Source: Chloroflexota bacterium (GTDB taxonomy: Bacteria > Chloroflexota > Anaerolineae > Anaerolineales > Villigracilaceae). Taken from it: 17,815 nt of DNA. This document shows positions 7,001 through 13,054 of the stretch, piece after piece. The number at the start of each line of letters is the position of its first letter. The first letter of the stretch is position 1. Location: assembly GCA_023484185.1 (NCBI GenBank), contig JAMDBC010000088.1, positions 1 to 17,815 of the forward strand, read 5' to 3'. The notes under the pieces are model-generated. The model made no database searches, was not told the DNA's origin, and was given only the letters and a program-made list of their open reading frames with translations. A program made the position numbers and the translations under genes.

Positions 7001-7714
7001 ATGCAACCCATTATCGGAATCACCACAACCGAAGGCAAGAATATTCACGGTTTTTCCACAACTAACTTGATGCAATCATACAGCAAGGCTGTTATGCAGG
7101 CGGGCGGTGTGCCGGTTTTGATTCCGATAATGGGTTGCATGAGCGGATGGGATGCGCTCTATTCCCGGCTCGATGGGCTGCTTTTCGCCGGCGGCGGGGA
7201 CATTTCTCTTGAGTATTTTGCAGGCGAAGCGCATCCCCGCATCGATGAAGTGGATCCGTTGCGGGACGTCATTGAAATGAACTTGATCCAAGCCGCAGCC
7301 GCAGACGGAAAACCCTTCCTCGGCATCTGCCGCGGAGTGCAGGCTGTCAACGTGGCGTTGGGCGGAACGCTTTATACGCACATTCCTGACCAATTACCAA
7401 ACGCGCTCGATCATTCATATCCCGGCAACATGTTTACCGTGTTGGTGCATGAAGTCAAGATCGAAGAAGGCACGCACATCGCAGAAGTATTGGGAGAGCC
7501 GATTGTCAAGGTCAACAGTTTGCATCATCAGGGTTTGAAAGACATCGCGCCGAGTCTGCGCGTCACCGGCCACGCTCCGGATGGATTGGTGGAAGCTGTC
7601 GAATTGCCCAACCATCCATTTGGCATCGCCGTTCAATGGCATCCCGAATGGTTGACGGATCAACAACCAACAAGAAATTTGTTCAGGAAATTTGTAGAAG
7701 CGGCGGGGAAATAA
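7001..7714 (+). CDS. Peptidase C26 / gamma-glutamyl-GABA hydrolase family protein
   Basis: A 237-residue class I glutamine-amidotransferase-like hydrolase of the PuuD/peptidase C26 family, which cleaves gamma-glutamyl bonds such as in gamma-glutamyl-GABA. The triad is complete: Cys110 in FLGICRGVQAVN, and His214 and Glu216 in QWHPEW. VNSLHHQG and the N-terminal PIIGITT are typical. ATG 7001 is preferred; a GTG at 6995 in the same frame would add two residues. AGGTG at 6993-6997 is a close ribosome binding site. The gene begins 11 bases after a strong terminator and shows no promoter of its own in the gap, so it probably depends on read-through from rplS or on a promoter inside rplS. Confidence 0.88.
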   Translation: MQPIIGITTTEGKNIHGFSTTNLMQSYSKAVMQAGGVPVLIPIMGCMSGWDALYSRLDGLLFAGGGDISLEYFAGEAHPRIDEVDPLRDVIEMNLIQAAAADGKPFLGICRGVQAVNVALGGTLYTHIPDQLPNALDHSYPGNMFTVLVHEVKIEEGTHIAEVLGEPIVKVNSLHHQGLKDIAPSLRVTGHAPDGLVEAVELPNHPFGIAVQWHPEWLTDQQPTRNLFRKFVEAAGK

Positions 7715-7743
7715 ATTTTACAAATAAACCGCGAATTGGGCGC

Positions 7744-7773
7744 TTTACATTTTGCATGTTTACGTTTTATCAT
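7744..7773 (+). promoter_or_regulatory. Promoter in front of the murI 5' remnant
   Basis: TTTACA at 7744-7749 and TATCAT at 7768-7773 are 18 bases apart. The ATG of the murI stub follows after five bases, so the message would be leaderless, as predicted for the intact murI. This may be the original murI promoter. Confidence 0.5.
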
Positions 7774-7778
7774 TTTTT

Positions 7779-7856
7779 ATGCCCTCGCAACAAAATCCCC
7801 TCGATGTATTTGACTCGGGCGTCGGCGGACTTTCCGCCGAAAGTGCGTGCGATATT
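7779..7856 (+). pseudogene. murI: 5' remnant of a glutamate racemase gene
   Basis: ATG 7779 opens a 34-codon frame ending at 7881-7883, whose first 19 residues are MPSQQNPLDVFDSGVGGLS. The VFDSGVGGLS block is the substrate-binding Asp motif of glutamate racemase and is shared with the intact copy at 8357. The first residues differ (the intact copy has MLSHANSSIG before the block). After 7836 the frame leaves the family, although bases 7843-7855 (GTGCGTGCGATAT) could be the eroded continuation, coding V-R-A-I in another frame. The remnant stops against the 3' end of hicA. It has its own promoter-like sequence and is probably what is left of an older murI allele. Confidence 0.75.
7801..7836 (+). 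repeat. Left copy of a 36-base direct repeat (murI 5' coding)
   Basis: This stretch equals 8382-8417 at 34 of 36 positions (differences at 7804 and 7817) and covers the codons for VFDSGVGGLS. The two copies flank the hicBA cassette. Confidence 0.9.
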
Positions 7857-8075
7857 CTACAATTTTTCCCAGTCTTCGCGTGAGATGCCCGCCTGTTTTA
7901 AAATCCTGGAAAGCAAGTCTTTGCCAGTTTCTCCCTGATGCGGGTTTGGCAATGTTAACCGCAAATTCTCCCTCACCATAAATTCATGTTTACCGCCTGC
8001 ATGAGGCCCGTCAAAGCCAGCTTGTTTCAAGGCGCGTATCAAATCTTTGCGCTTGATTGAACCAAATAGGGGCAT
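7857..8075 (-). CDS. hicA: HicA family toxin (mRNA interferase)
   Basis: The 72-residue protein fits HicA, a small double-stranded-RNA-binding-fold ribonuclease that cleaves mRNA and is held inactive by HicB. Visible are the opening KRKDLIRALKQAGF, the catalytic histidine in GGKHEFM, the LPNPHQGETGKDLL strand-loop and the closing ILKQAGISREDW. Its ATG overlaps the hicB stop by one base (TAATG on the minus strand), giving coupled translation with antitoxin first. The gene ends 20 bases from the left direct repeat, close to the murI remnant. All expected toxin residues appear to be present. Confidence 0.9.
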   Translation of the reverse strand: MPLFGSIKRKDLIRALKQAGFDGPHAGGKHEFMVRENLRLTLPNPHQGETGKDLLSRILKQAGISREDWEKL

Positions 8076-8314
8076 TAATGCGCCTCAACGGGCGTAAGGT
8101 TAATTCCTGCAACAACGGGCAGTTCGTGTCCCATACGCAGGCCTAGTACAAGCCAGTCTTCCAGTGCGCTCTGCAATTCCTCCCGGCAGGCATCTAGTGA
8201 ATCCGCATTTGCCCATACTCCCTGAAAGCCGGGGATTTCACCGTAATAGGTGTGATCCTCAAGGATTTCATATTTTGCCAGCAACATCGCGGCATGAATG
8301 TATGAAGTTAACAT
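8075..8314 (-). CDS. hicB: HicB family antitoxin
   Basis: A 79-residue HicB-type antitoxin with the partial RNase-H-like fold that covers the HicA active site. The sequence YYGEIPGFQGVWANADSLDACREELQSALEDWL is a clear match to the family core. It lacks the C-terminal ribbon-helix-helix or helix-turn-helix domain many HicB proteins use to repress their own operon, so direct autoregulation by this protein is doubtful. The start ATG at 8314 has a good ribosome binding site, AAAGGA, about eight bases upstream. The leader and start codon are repeated exactly, in inverted orientation, inside murI. Confidence 0.9.
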   Translation of the reverse strand: MLTSYIHAAMLLAKYEILEDHTYYGEIPGFQGVWANADSLDACREELQSALEDWLVLGLRMGHELPVVAGINLTPVEAH

Positions 8315-8330
8315 TTTGTTTTCCTTTCAC
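8310..8330 (-). repeat. Inverted repeat copy 1 (hicB leader and start)
   Basis: Read on the minus strand, these 21 bases begin GTGAAAGGAAAAC and end ATGTT, carrying the hicB ribosome binding site and start codon. They are identical to 8537-8557 on the plus strand. Confidence 0.95.
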
Positions 8331-8342
8331 GATTCATAATAT

Positions 8343-8372
8343 ATTATACTTTCCCTATGCTATCACATGCAA
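8343..8372. promoter_or_regulatory. Overlapping divergent promoters of hicBA and murI
   Basis: On the minus strand TATAAT (8348-8343) with TTGCAT (8372-8367) and an 18-base spacer can drive hicBA; its -35 box lies within murI codons 4-6. On the plus strand TATACT (8345-8350) lies six bases before the murI ATG, which has no ribosome binding site, so murI would be leaderless. I see no convincing -35 box for murI. The two -10 boxes overlap by four bases, so the two transcription units should compete for polymerase. Confidence 0.55.
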
Positions 8373-9163
8373 ACTCATCCATCGGTGTATTTGACTCCGG
8401 CGTCGGCGGACTTTCCGTACTGCGCGCCATTCGTGAGCTGATGCCCGAAGAGTCGGTCATTTATTTTGGCGATCAAAGGCATGTGCCATACGGGCCGCGT
8501 CCGATGAAGCAGATCCAAAACTTCTCGGAGGGGATTGTGAAAGGAAAACAAAATGTTGCAAATCTTTCCACCACCGCCGCGGCTTTGAAATTTCTGCGCG
8601 AAACATTTCCAAATATTTCCTTCGTCGGCATGGAACCGGCCGTTAAGCCTGCCGCCGAGTGGACGGAATCCGGTGTGGTCGGAGTCTTGGCAACACCTGC
8701 AACGTTTCAGGGCGCGTTGTACGCGTCGGTGGTGGAAAGATTTGCAACAGGCGTAGAGTTGTTGCAAAGCACGTGTTTGGGATTGGTACAGCAAATCGAG
8801 AAGGGCGATCTGGATGGGCCGGAGACGCGTCATATTTTGGAAGATGCGCTTCATCCGATGCTTGCGCAAAATATTGACACAGTGGTTTTGGGCTGTACCC
8901 ACTATCCGTTTGTGATCCCGCTTATTGAGCGGATCGTGGGGGACAAGGTGCGGGTGATTGACCCGGCTCCCTCGGTGGCGAGGCAGGCCAAACGTCTGCT
9001 TGAAGCGGATGGCTTGAAGCTCCCGGCGGGGACGCGTGGAGATGTCCGCTATTTTACGTCTGGCCCGGCGGACGCGATGCAAAGCCTGTTGCTAAAGTTG
9101 CTGGGGAAAGGTGGAAATGTTCAATCTGTGACGTGGCTGGATGATCATACGGTTATGTTGTGA
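8357..9163 (+). CDS. murI: Glutamate racemase lacking the first catalytic cysteine
   Basis: A 268-residue reading frame of the glutamate racemase family, which makes D-glutamate for peptidoglycan with two cysteines as acid/base pair. Present are Asp13 in VFDSGVGGLS, VPYGPR, FVGMEPAVKPA, GVLATPATFQG, the second catalytic Cys180 in LGCTHYPF and IDPAPSVARQ. Missing is the ACNTAS block with the first cysteine: residues 61-73 read V-K-G-K-Q-N-V-A-N-L-S-T-T, and about seven residues are lost compared with normal relatives. Residues 61-67 are encoded by a copy of the hicB leader. No simple frameshift restores the motif. The protein is therefore probably inactive as a racemase, or assembly is at fault here. 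Its 3' end overlaps the convergent oxidoreductase gene by 11 bases. Confidence 0.88.
   Translation: MLSHANSSIGVFDSGVGGLSVLRAIRELMPEESVIYFGDQRHVPYGPRPMKQIQNFSEGIVKGKQNVANLSTTAAALKFLRETFPNISFVGMEPAVKPAAEWTESGVVGVLATPATFQGALYASVVERFATGVELLQSTCLGLVQQIEKGDLDGPETRHILEDALHPMLAQNIDTVVLGCTHYPFVIPLIERIVGDKVRVIDPAPSVARQAKRLLEADGLKLPAGTRGDVRYFTSGPADAMQSLLLKLLGKGGNVQSVTWLDDHTVML
8382..8417 (+). repeat. Right copy of the 36-base direct repeat
   Basis: Matches 7801-7836 at 34 of 36 positions and lies at codons 9-20 of the full-length murI. The spacing between copies is 581 bases, filled by hicA, hicB and the divergent promoter region. Confidence 0.9.
8537..8557 (+). repeat. Inverted repeat copy 2 (inside murI)
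   Basis: Identical over 21 bases to the complement of 8310-8330. It codes for murI residues 61-67, at the place where the family's active-site segment should be. Confidence 0.95.
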
Positions 9164-10229
9164 TGCGGACGCCCATTTGCTCCATGTCTTTGAAAAGACG
9201 ATCCGGCTCGGCCAGATGTCCCATCATGTGCAGGCCGGGACGCCGAGCCTCATTATATTGCATTATGAACGCGACGACGGGAATCGCGGTGAACTCGTAA
9301 CCGTCCTCATGTTCGCTTCTCACACGGACCTCGAGCGGGCGTCCGTTTAATTGGCCTTTGGCTTCGACTGCCAGCACCACGCGATAAGGAGGCTTCGGAA
9401 GTTTGGTCATGATCCACCACATGAGTTTGCCCATCGGCCTGAGTCCGCGTTTGGGCGCGATCTTCAAGCCGAGCAAAACGATCATGGTCAGTGAATCCGC
9501 CAGCCAGCCTCCACCTGCCATGTAGAAGCCGACATTTTTCAAGGATGGATACATTTCCGGCAGGGCGCGCAACTCTTCAAAAAACATGGAATAACAATCG
9601 CGTTTGCCGATGCCTTCGCCGAAATCGAATTTGCAAATATCGTAGGAAGTTGATTTTGTCCACGCGCCGTTTTTGTAAACTTGAGTTTGGTAATCAATGA
9701 AACTTTCCATTAATTCATCCACGGCATCGGTGTAAGGCATGGATGTGCCGACGTTCAAATAACCGGCAGTCGAGGCGGACTCAATGCTGTCCATTTTGGA
9801 TGCGGCATAACGGATCAGCGCAGCAGGCAGGCCGGGATGGAATCCTGCTTCGGTGATAAAACATAATTTTTTGTCTTGCATTTCTTTTGCATGAGCATTC
9901 AAGATTTTTATTTTCTCGGGCGAGAATTGCACATCGAGATAATCCACGCCTGCGTCGAGTGCGGCGCGGATAACTGTTTCGGTGTGGTGAGTCGTCGGCG
10001 CGGCGACCAGCAAAAAGTCCACGCCCTGAAGTGCATTTTTCAGGCTGACAGAATCCGACGCATCCACTTGTCGGGCTGTGGCGCGTGAATCGTGAAGTCC
10101 ATCCACGAGAGTCTGCGCTTTGTCGAGATGTCGTCCGGCAATGACGATTTGATATTTTGTTTGCGCAAGTAAATGTTTGGCGAGTAATCTGCCAGTGTAG
10201 CCATATCCGCCGAGAATCAAGATGTTCAC
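9153..10229 (-). CDS. Saccharopine dehydrogenase-like NAD(P)-binding oxidoreductase
   Basis: A 358-residue protein with an N-terminal Rossmann fold: MNILILGGYGYTGRLLAKHL shows the GxGxxG-type dinucleotide loop, and IAGRHLDKAQ is the likely 2'-phosphate or adenine-binding strand. The VDFLLVAAP and GVDYLDVQ stretches and EAGFHPGLPAALIRYA are typical of the saccharopine dehydrogenase / homospermidine synthase superfamily. True saccharopine dehydrogenase is not implied; members include trans-acting enoyl reductases and lipid-related enzymes. A hydrophobic patch at about 235-250 may touch the membrane. The GTG start lies one base after the stop of the methyltransferase-like gene, with GGAGGG overlapping that gene's last codons, so the pair is translationally coupled. 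Confidence 0.8.
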   Translation of the reverse strand: MNILILGGYGYTGRLLAKHLLAQTKYQIVIAGRHLDKAQTLVDGLHDSRATARQVDASDSVSLKNALQGVDFLLVAAPTTHHTETVIRAALDAGVDYLDVQFSPEKIKILNAHAKEMQDKKLCFITEAGFHPGLPAALIRYAASKMDSIESASTAGYLNVGTSMPYTDAVDELMESFIDYQTQVYKNGAWTKSTSYDICKFDFGEGIGKRDCYSMFFEELRALPEMYPSLKNVGFYMAGGGWLADSLTMIVLLGLKIAPKRGLRPMGKLMWWIMTKLPKPPYRVVLAVEAKGQLNGRPLEVRVRSEHEDGYEFTAIPVVAFIMQYNEARRPGLHMMGHLAEPDRLFKDMEQMGVRITT

Positions 10230-10230
10230 G

Positions 10231-11001
10231 TTACCCTCCCGCGATCAGGAAACGAAAGAACTTGCCGAGATCTTTTAGCTTCGGGAAAAATGCCGGGACT
10301 CGTTTGCGATATTCCTCGTAATTTGGAAAACGTTCGATCAATTCTTTTTCTTCAACGAGACGAATCCAGCCGGTCATGCCGAGCGGCATTAACGGCGCGA
10401 TGATGAGCGCGTACCAATTGGCGTTGAGCAGACCGAGTCCGATGCCGATGCGAAGCACTCCCGCGTAGGTGGGATGGCGAAGGACGCTGTAAATATTTGA
10501 ATCTATGAGGCGGCCTTCCTCTGGGAAATAAACATAAAGCAAGGCGAGATTGTCCGCACCGAAGGCGAAGATGGCGCGAAACCAAATCGCCGCGCCAACG
10601 ATGATGAAAACCCAGCCTGCCCAGATCAGAACCATCTTCCACCAAACCACATCCGGAATTTCCGGGCCGGGCATGTAGCCATTATGAAAAACCGATGCAA
10701 GAATTATGCCGAGGCCGGGAATGGCAAAATGTGCAAAGGCATTGCGATAGGCCAGTTCGCCGTATTTTTGCTGGTAGATTTTTTTGCGTGAGAAGAATAG
10801 TGAGAGAATGAGAAAGCCGAGCGCCATGACCACGATCTCGCCGTCCGGCATCCATTCGGGGAAACCCCAGTCCACCCAGATGAAGAACAACGTAACCAGC
10901 GCGATCATTCCCAGCATTGTCAAACCGACGCGCGCTTCACCGCCCGGCGTCTGCAGATCAGGAACATGCTTGCGAAGTTGATCCATGCCTTTGAATTCCA
11001 T
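10231..11001 (-). CDS. Isoprenylcysteine carboxyl methyltransferase-like membrane protein
   Basis: A 256-residue integral membrane protein of the ICMT/PEMT methyltransferase group. About six hydrophobic segments are visible, and the C-terminal signature is clear: YSVLRHPTYAGVLRIGIGL, then RLVEEKELIERFPNYEEYRKRVPAFFP, which in the family binds S-adenosylmethionine. The substrate is unknown; bacterial members may methylate lipids or isoprenoid-like groups. ATG 11001 is chosen because GGAGGG (11011-11006) sits four bases upstream; a TTG at 11013 would place this site inside the gene. It heads a two-gene operon with the oxidoreductase downstream. Confidence 0.8.
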   Translation of the reverse strand: MEFKGMDQLRKHVPDLQTPGGEARVGLTMLGMIALVTLFFIWVDWGFPEWMPDGEIVVMALGFLILSLFFSRKKIYQQKYGELAYRNAFAHFAIPGLGIILASVFHNGYMPGPEIPDVVWWKMVLIWAGWVFIIVGAAIWFRAIFAFGADNLALLYVYFPEEGRLIDSNIYSVLRHPTYAGVLRIGIGLGLLNANWYALIIAPLMPLGMTGWIRLVEEKELIERFPNYEEYRKRVPAFFPKLKDLGKFFRFLIAGG

Positions 11002-11018
11002 CGTGCCCTCCAATGATT

Positions 11019-11046
11019 AGTATATGTCCCCAATGAGGAAAGTCAA
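11019..11046 (-). promoter_or_regulatory. Promoter of the methyltransferase-oxidoreductase operon
   Basis: On the minus strand TTGACT (11046-11041) and TATACT (11024-11019) are 16 bases apart. The expected start near 11012 leaves a leader of about 11 bases that just includes the ribosome binding site. Confidence 0.75.
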
Positions 11047-11100
11047 GTGAGAAAAGTAATTTGGACCTTAGCGCTGCATCTGGTTGTTTTGAAACTTCTG

Positions 11101-11895
11101 CTATAGTCGATTTGTTGAATTACTTCTCTTTTTATTATCAATACGCGACCATAAAACAAAAGCGATTACTGTCCAAGCGAGTATACCTATCAAGCCTGAT
11201 TCAGGTGACCATGCCGGATTTCCGATCCACCAGTCTGGTGCATTGTATTTTGTTATAAAAAACCAGCCAATCAAACTGAAACTTATATTCACGCCAAAAT
11301 GAATTCCAAAAGGCAACCAAAGCAATTTTTTTGCTTTTAAATAACTAATGCACAGAGCAATGCCCATTATCAGAAAAGTAGTCATACCTATCAGTATTAA
11401 TATTGGTGACAATTTTTCTTTTATCATTGCTGTGATATGCCCCAATCCCCAGAGCAAAGATGTTAGAAGTGATGTCGGCACAATGCCCGCCTTATGTTCC
11501 AGTGCTTGGAAGAAATAACCACGAAATATAAATTCTTCGATTGCCACTGTTAACGTCATTTGAATCAAGATTCGTAATAGGTATATTGGCAGATCGCCAA
11601 TGGGTTCACCTCTTGGCGACAGAATGGTCCATCCACAAAGAATTTGTGCTACTTGAAGTGATATGGGAATTGCCAAACCAAAAAGCAGACCCCTTATCAG
11701 GCCGTTATACCAACCTTGATTGAATCGGAAGCCTAGATCCCGTAGAGAATGTCCATCGCTTTTCCACAACCAGATGGCAACCACAGGAAAAACAAAGAGA
11801 TACGTGGCGGGAGATATCCACGAGATGGAGGGTAGCCCGATTGCAAGGGATACCGCGAAAAGGCCAAAAACATATAAAACGAAAGCTTTATTCAC
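11101..11895 (-). CDS. CPBP family intramembrane glutamic endopeptidase
   Basis: A 264-residue multi-spanning membrane protein with about seven hydrophobic segments and the CPBP (CAAX protease / bacteriocin-processing, Abi) motifs in order: IEEFIFRGYFF (Glu-Glu-xxx-Arg), LLWGLGHI with the second-motif histidine, and IHFGVNISF with the third-motif His-xxx-Asn. The family includes Rce1-like proteases and bacteriocin self-immunity proteins; the substrate here is unknown. The start is taken as GTG 11895; it has no clear ribosome binding site, so the true start is uncertain. It lies 30 bases after the CYTH gene and may be the last gene of that operon. Base composition is clearly more AT-rich than its neighbours (sampled lines 28-50% GC), suggesting later acquisition. 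Confidence 0.85.
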   Translation of the reverse strand: MNKAFVLYVFGLFAVSLAIGLPSISWISPATYLFVFPVVAIWLWKSDGHSLRDLGFRFNQGWYNGLIRGLLFGLAIPISLQVAQILCGWTILSPRGEPIGDLPIYLLRILIQMTLTVAIEEFIFRGYFFQALEHKAGIVPTSLLTSLLWGLGHITAMIKEKLSPILILIGMTTFLIMGIALCISYLKAKKLLWLPFGIHFGVNISFSLIGWFFITKYNAPDWWIGNPAWSPESGLIGILAWTVIAFVLWSRIDNKKRSNSTNRL

Positions 11896-11925
11896 ATCGT
11901 TATTTTCTATGACTGAAAAACTTTG

Positions 11926-12537
11926 TTATTTGTCTGCCGACACAACTTTCAAATCTTTTGCCTCAATCTCTATTCCCTTGAAATTCTCAAAGCTCAAATC
12001 ACGGAACTCCAACCCTCGCGCCTCGCGGACCTTTTCAAACAAAGCAAAATATCCTGTGGGAATGGCGGCATCCCAATTCAAGCCAAGTTTTTCGGCGATG
12101 GGTTTAAGCGAAGCCAATTCGCCTTCGATCTCCACGAAATTTCCGTATGGCATTTCGTCGAGCATGATGTGCACGCCATCGAGTTCATACGTCGAGCGAT
12201 ATTTTTCGTAGATGAAAACCACCTGATAGCCAAGCGCTTCAATAAACTTTCGCGCCGAATCAAAATCGCTCACGGCAAATTCGATTTCGCGCCGGAGAAT
12301 AACGCCGTCCCTCTTTCTCGATCCATCTTTATAAGTAAGACGGATTGCGTCGTCGCGTCGCAAACGCAGGACGCGTCCCTCGCGTTTGAAATTGCCGTTT
12401 GACGTATCGAATCGCAGGTTTGCTTCGTGTGTGCGTTGCTGAATCAAATGCGCCCCCAGATTGCGGAGGCGCTGTTCGATGTCCGCAAGACTGCAGATGT
12501 AAAATTTGGCTTCGATTTCCTGATCGTTCAGGTTCAT
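11926..12537 (-). CDS. CYTH domain protein, class IV adenylate cyclase-like
   Basis: A 203-residue CYTH-fold protein (CyaB / thiamine triphosphatase superfamily), a beta-barrel tunnel that binds triphosphates with metal. The signature EIEAKF (ExExK) is at residues 7-12, followed by RLRNLGAHLIQQRTHEANLRFDT, the basic VLRLRRDDAIRLTYKDG strands, the REIEF acidic strand and LDEMPYGNFVEIEG. It could make cAMP from ATP or hydrolyse inorganic or organic triphosphate; sequence alone does not tell which. It starts eight bases after the biotin carrier gene and has only a weak ribosome binding site, so it is probably translated from the carboxylase transcript. Confidence 0.85.
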   Translation of the reverse strand: MNLNDQEIEAKFYICSLADIEQRLRNLGAHLIQQRTHEANLRFDTSNGNFKREGRVLRLRRDDAIRLTYKDGSRKRDGVILRREIEFAVSDFDSARKFIEALGYQVVFIYEKYRSTYELDGVHIMLDEMPYGNFVEIEGELASLKPIAEKLGLNWDAAIPTGYFALFEKVREARGLEFRDLSFENFKGIEIEAKDLKVVSADK

Positions 12538-12545
12538 TATTTGAT

Positions 12546-13043
12546 TTACACCACGCTTAGCATGGTCTGCCTGATCTCGACAGATTCTCCAGCCTTGACT
12601 TTGATACGTTGGATGGTCCCGGCGCGTGGGGATTTCAGCTCGTTTTGCATCTTCATCGACTCCAGAATTGCCAACACCTGACCCTTTTCGACCTGCTGGC
12701 CTTCCTCGACGGTGACCGCCACGACCAATCCGGGCATGGGAGCCTTGAGATGGAATTCGCCTGTCGCTTCGGCTTTGCTCCCAAACGTGGATTTCAACCG
12801 GCGCTCGCGCTCATCTTCGACTTTGACCGGGTATTGGCGTCCGCGAAGAAGCACCTGCCAATCCTCTTCGCCCTCGTAAACGTAGGACTCGTAGGATCTT
12901 CCATCAATCAGCATGGAGTAAACCGGCTGGCCGCTGACCGATTCAAAATCCACCTGCATGATCTGGCCATTAATGTTAATGTGTTTTTCGTCAATAACTT
13001 CAATGGTGTATTCTTTACTGGCAACTGTGGTTACATATTTCAT
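12546..13043 (-). CDS. Biotin carboxyl carrier protein of acyl-CoA carboxylase
   Basis: A 165-residue biotin carrier subunit. The C-terminal 75 residues form a biotinyl domain (FHLKAPMPGLVVAVTVEEGQ onward) with the biotin acceptor Lys131 in ESMKMQNEL, 34 residues from the end as usual. The N-terminal part (about 1-85) is not the Pro/Ala linker of AccB but a strand-rich segment like the BT domain that ties carboxylase halves together in propionyl-CoA carboxylase alpha chains. ATG 13043 gives a natural N-terminus (MKYVTTVASKEY); a longer ORF from 13088 overlaps the upstream gene. It is 11 bases after biotin carboxylase, so the two look like a split PCC alpha subunit. Confidence 0.9.
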   Translation of the reverse strand: MKYVTTVASKEYTIEVIDEKHININGQIMQVDFESVSGQPVYSMLIDGRSYESYVYEGEEDWQVLLRGRQYPVKVEDERERRLKSTFGSKAEATGEFHLKAPMPGLVVAVTVEEGQQVEKGQVLAILESMKMQNELKSPRAGTIQRIKVKAGESVEIRQTMLSVV

Positions 13044-13054
13044 GTGCGACCAGC

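Noticed and set aside
7636..7938. 100-residue plus-strand ORF over the murI remnant and hicA end
   Set aside because: It runs out of frame through the peptidase end, the stub and antisense hicA, with no family match.
7801..8417. Transposon target-site duplication as the cause of the 36-base direct repeat
   Set aside because: The repeat is too long for common transposases, the flanking codons have diverged, there are no terminal inverted repeats at the ends, and no transposase is present.
8375..9082. 235-residue minus-strand ORF opposite murI
   Set aside because: No recognisable domain, rich in Arg/His/Cys, and the plus strand encodes clear MurI motifs throughout.
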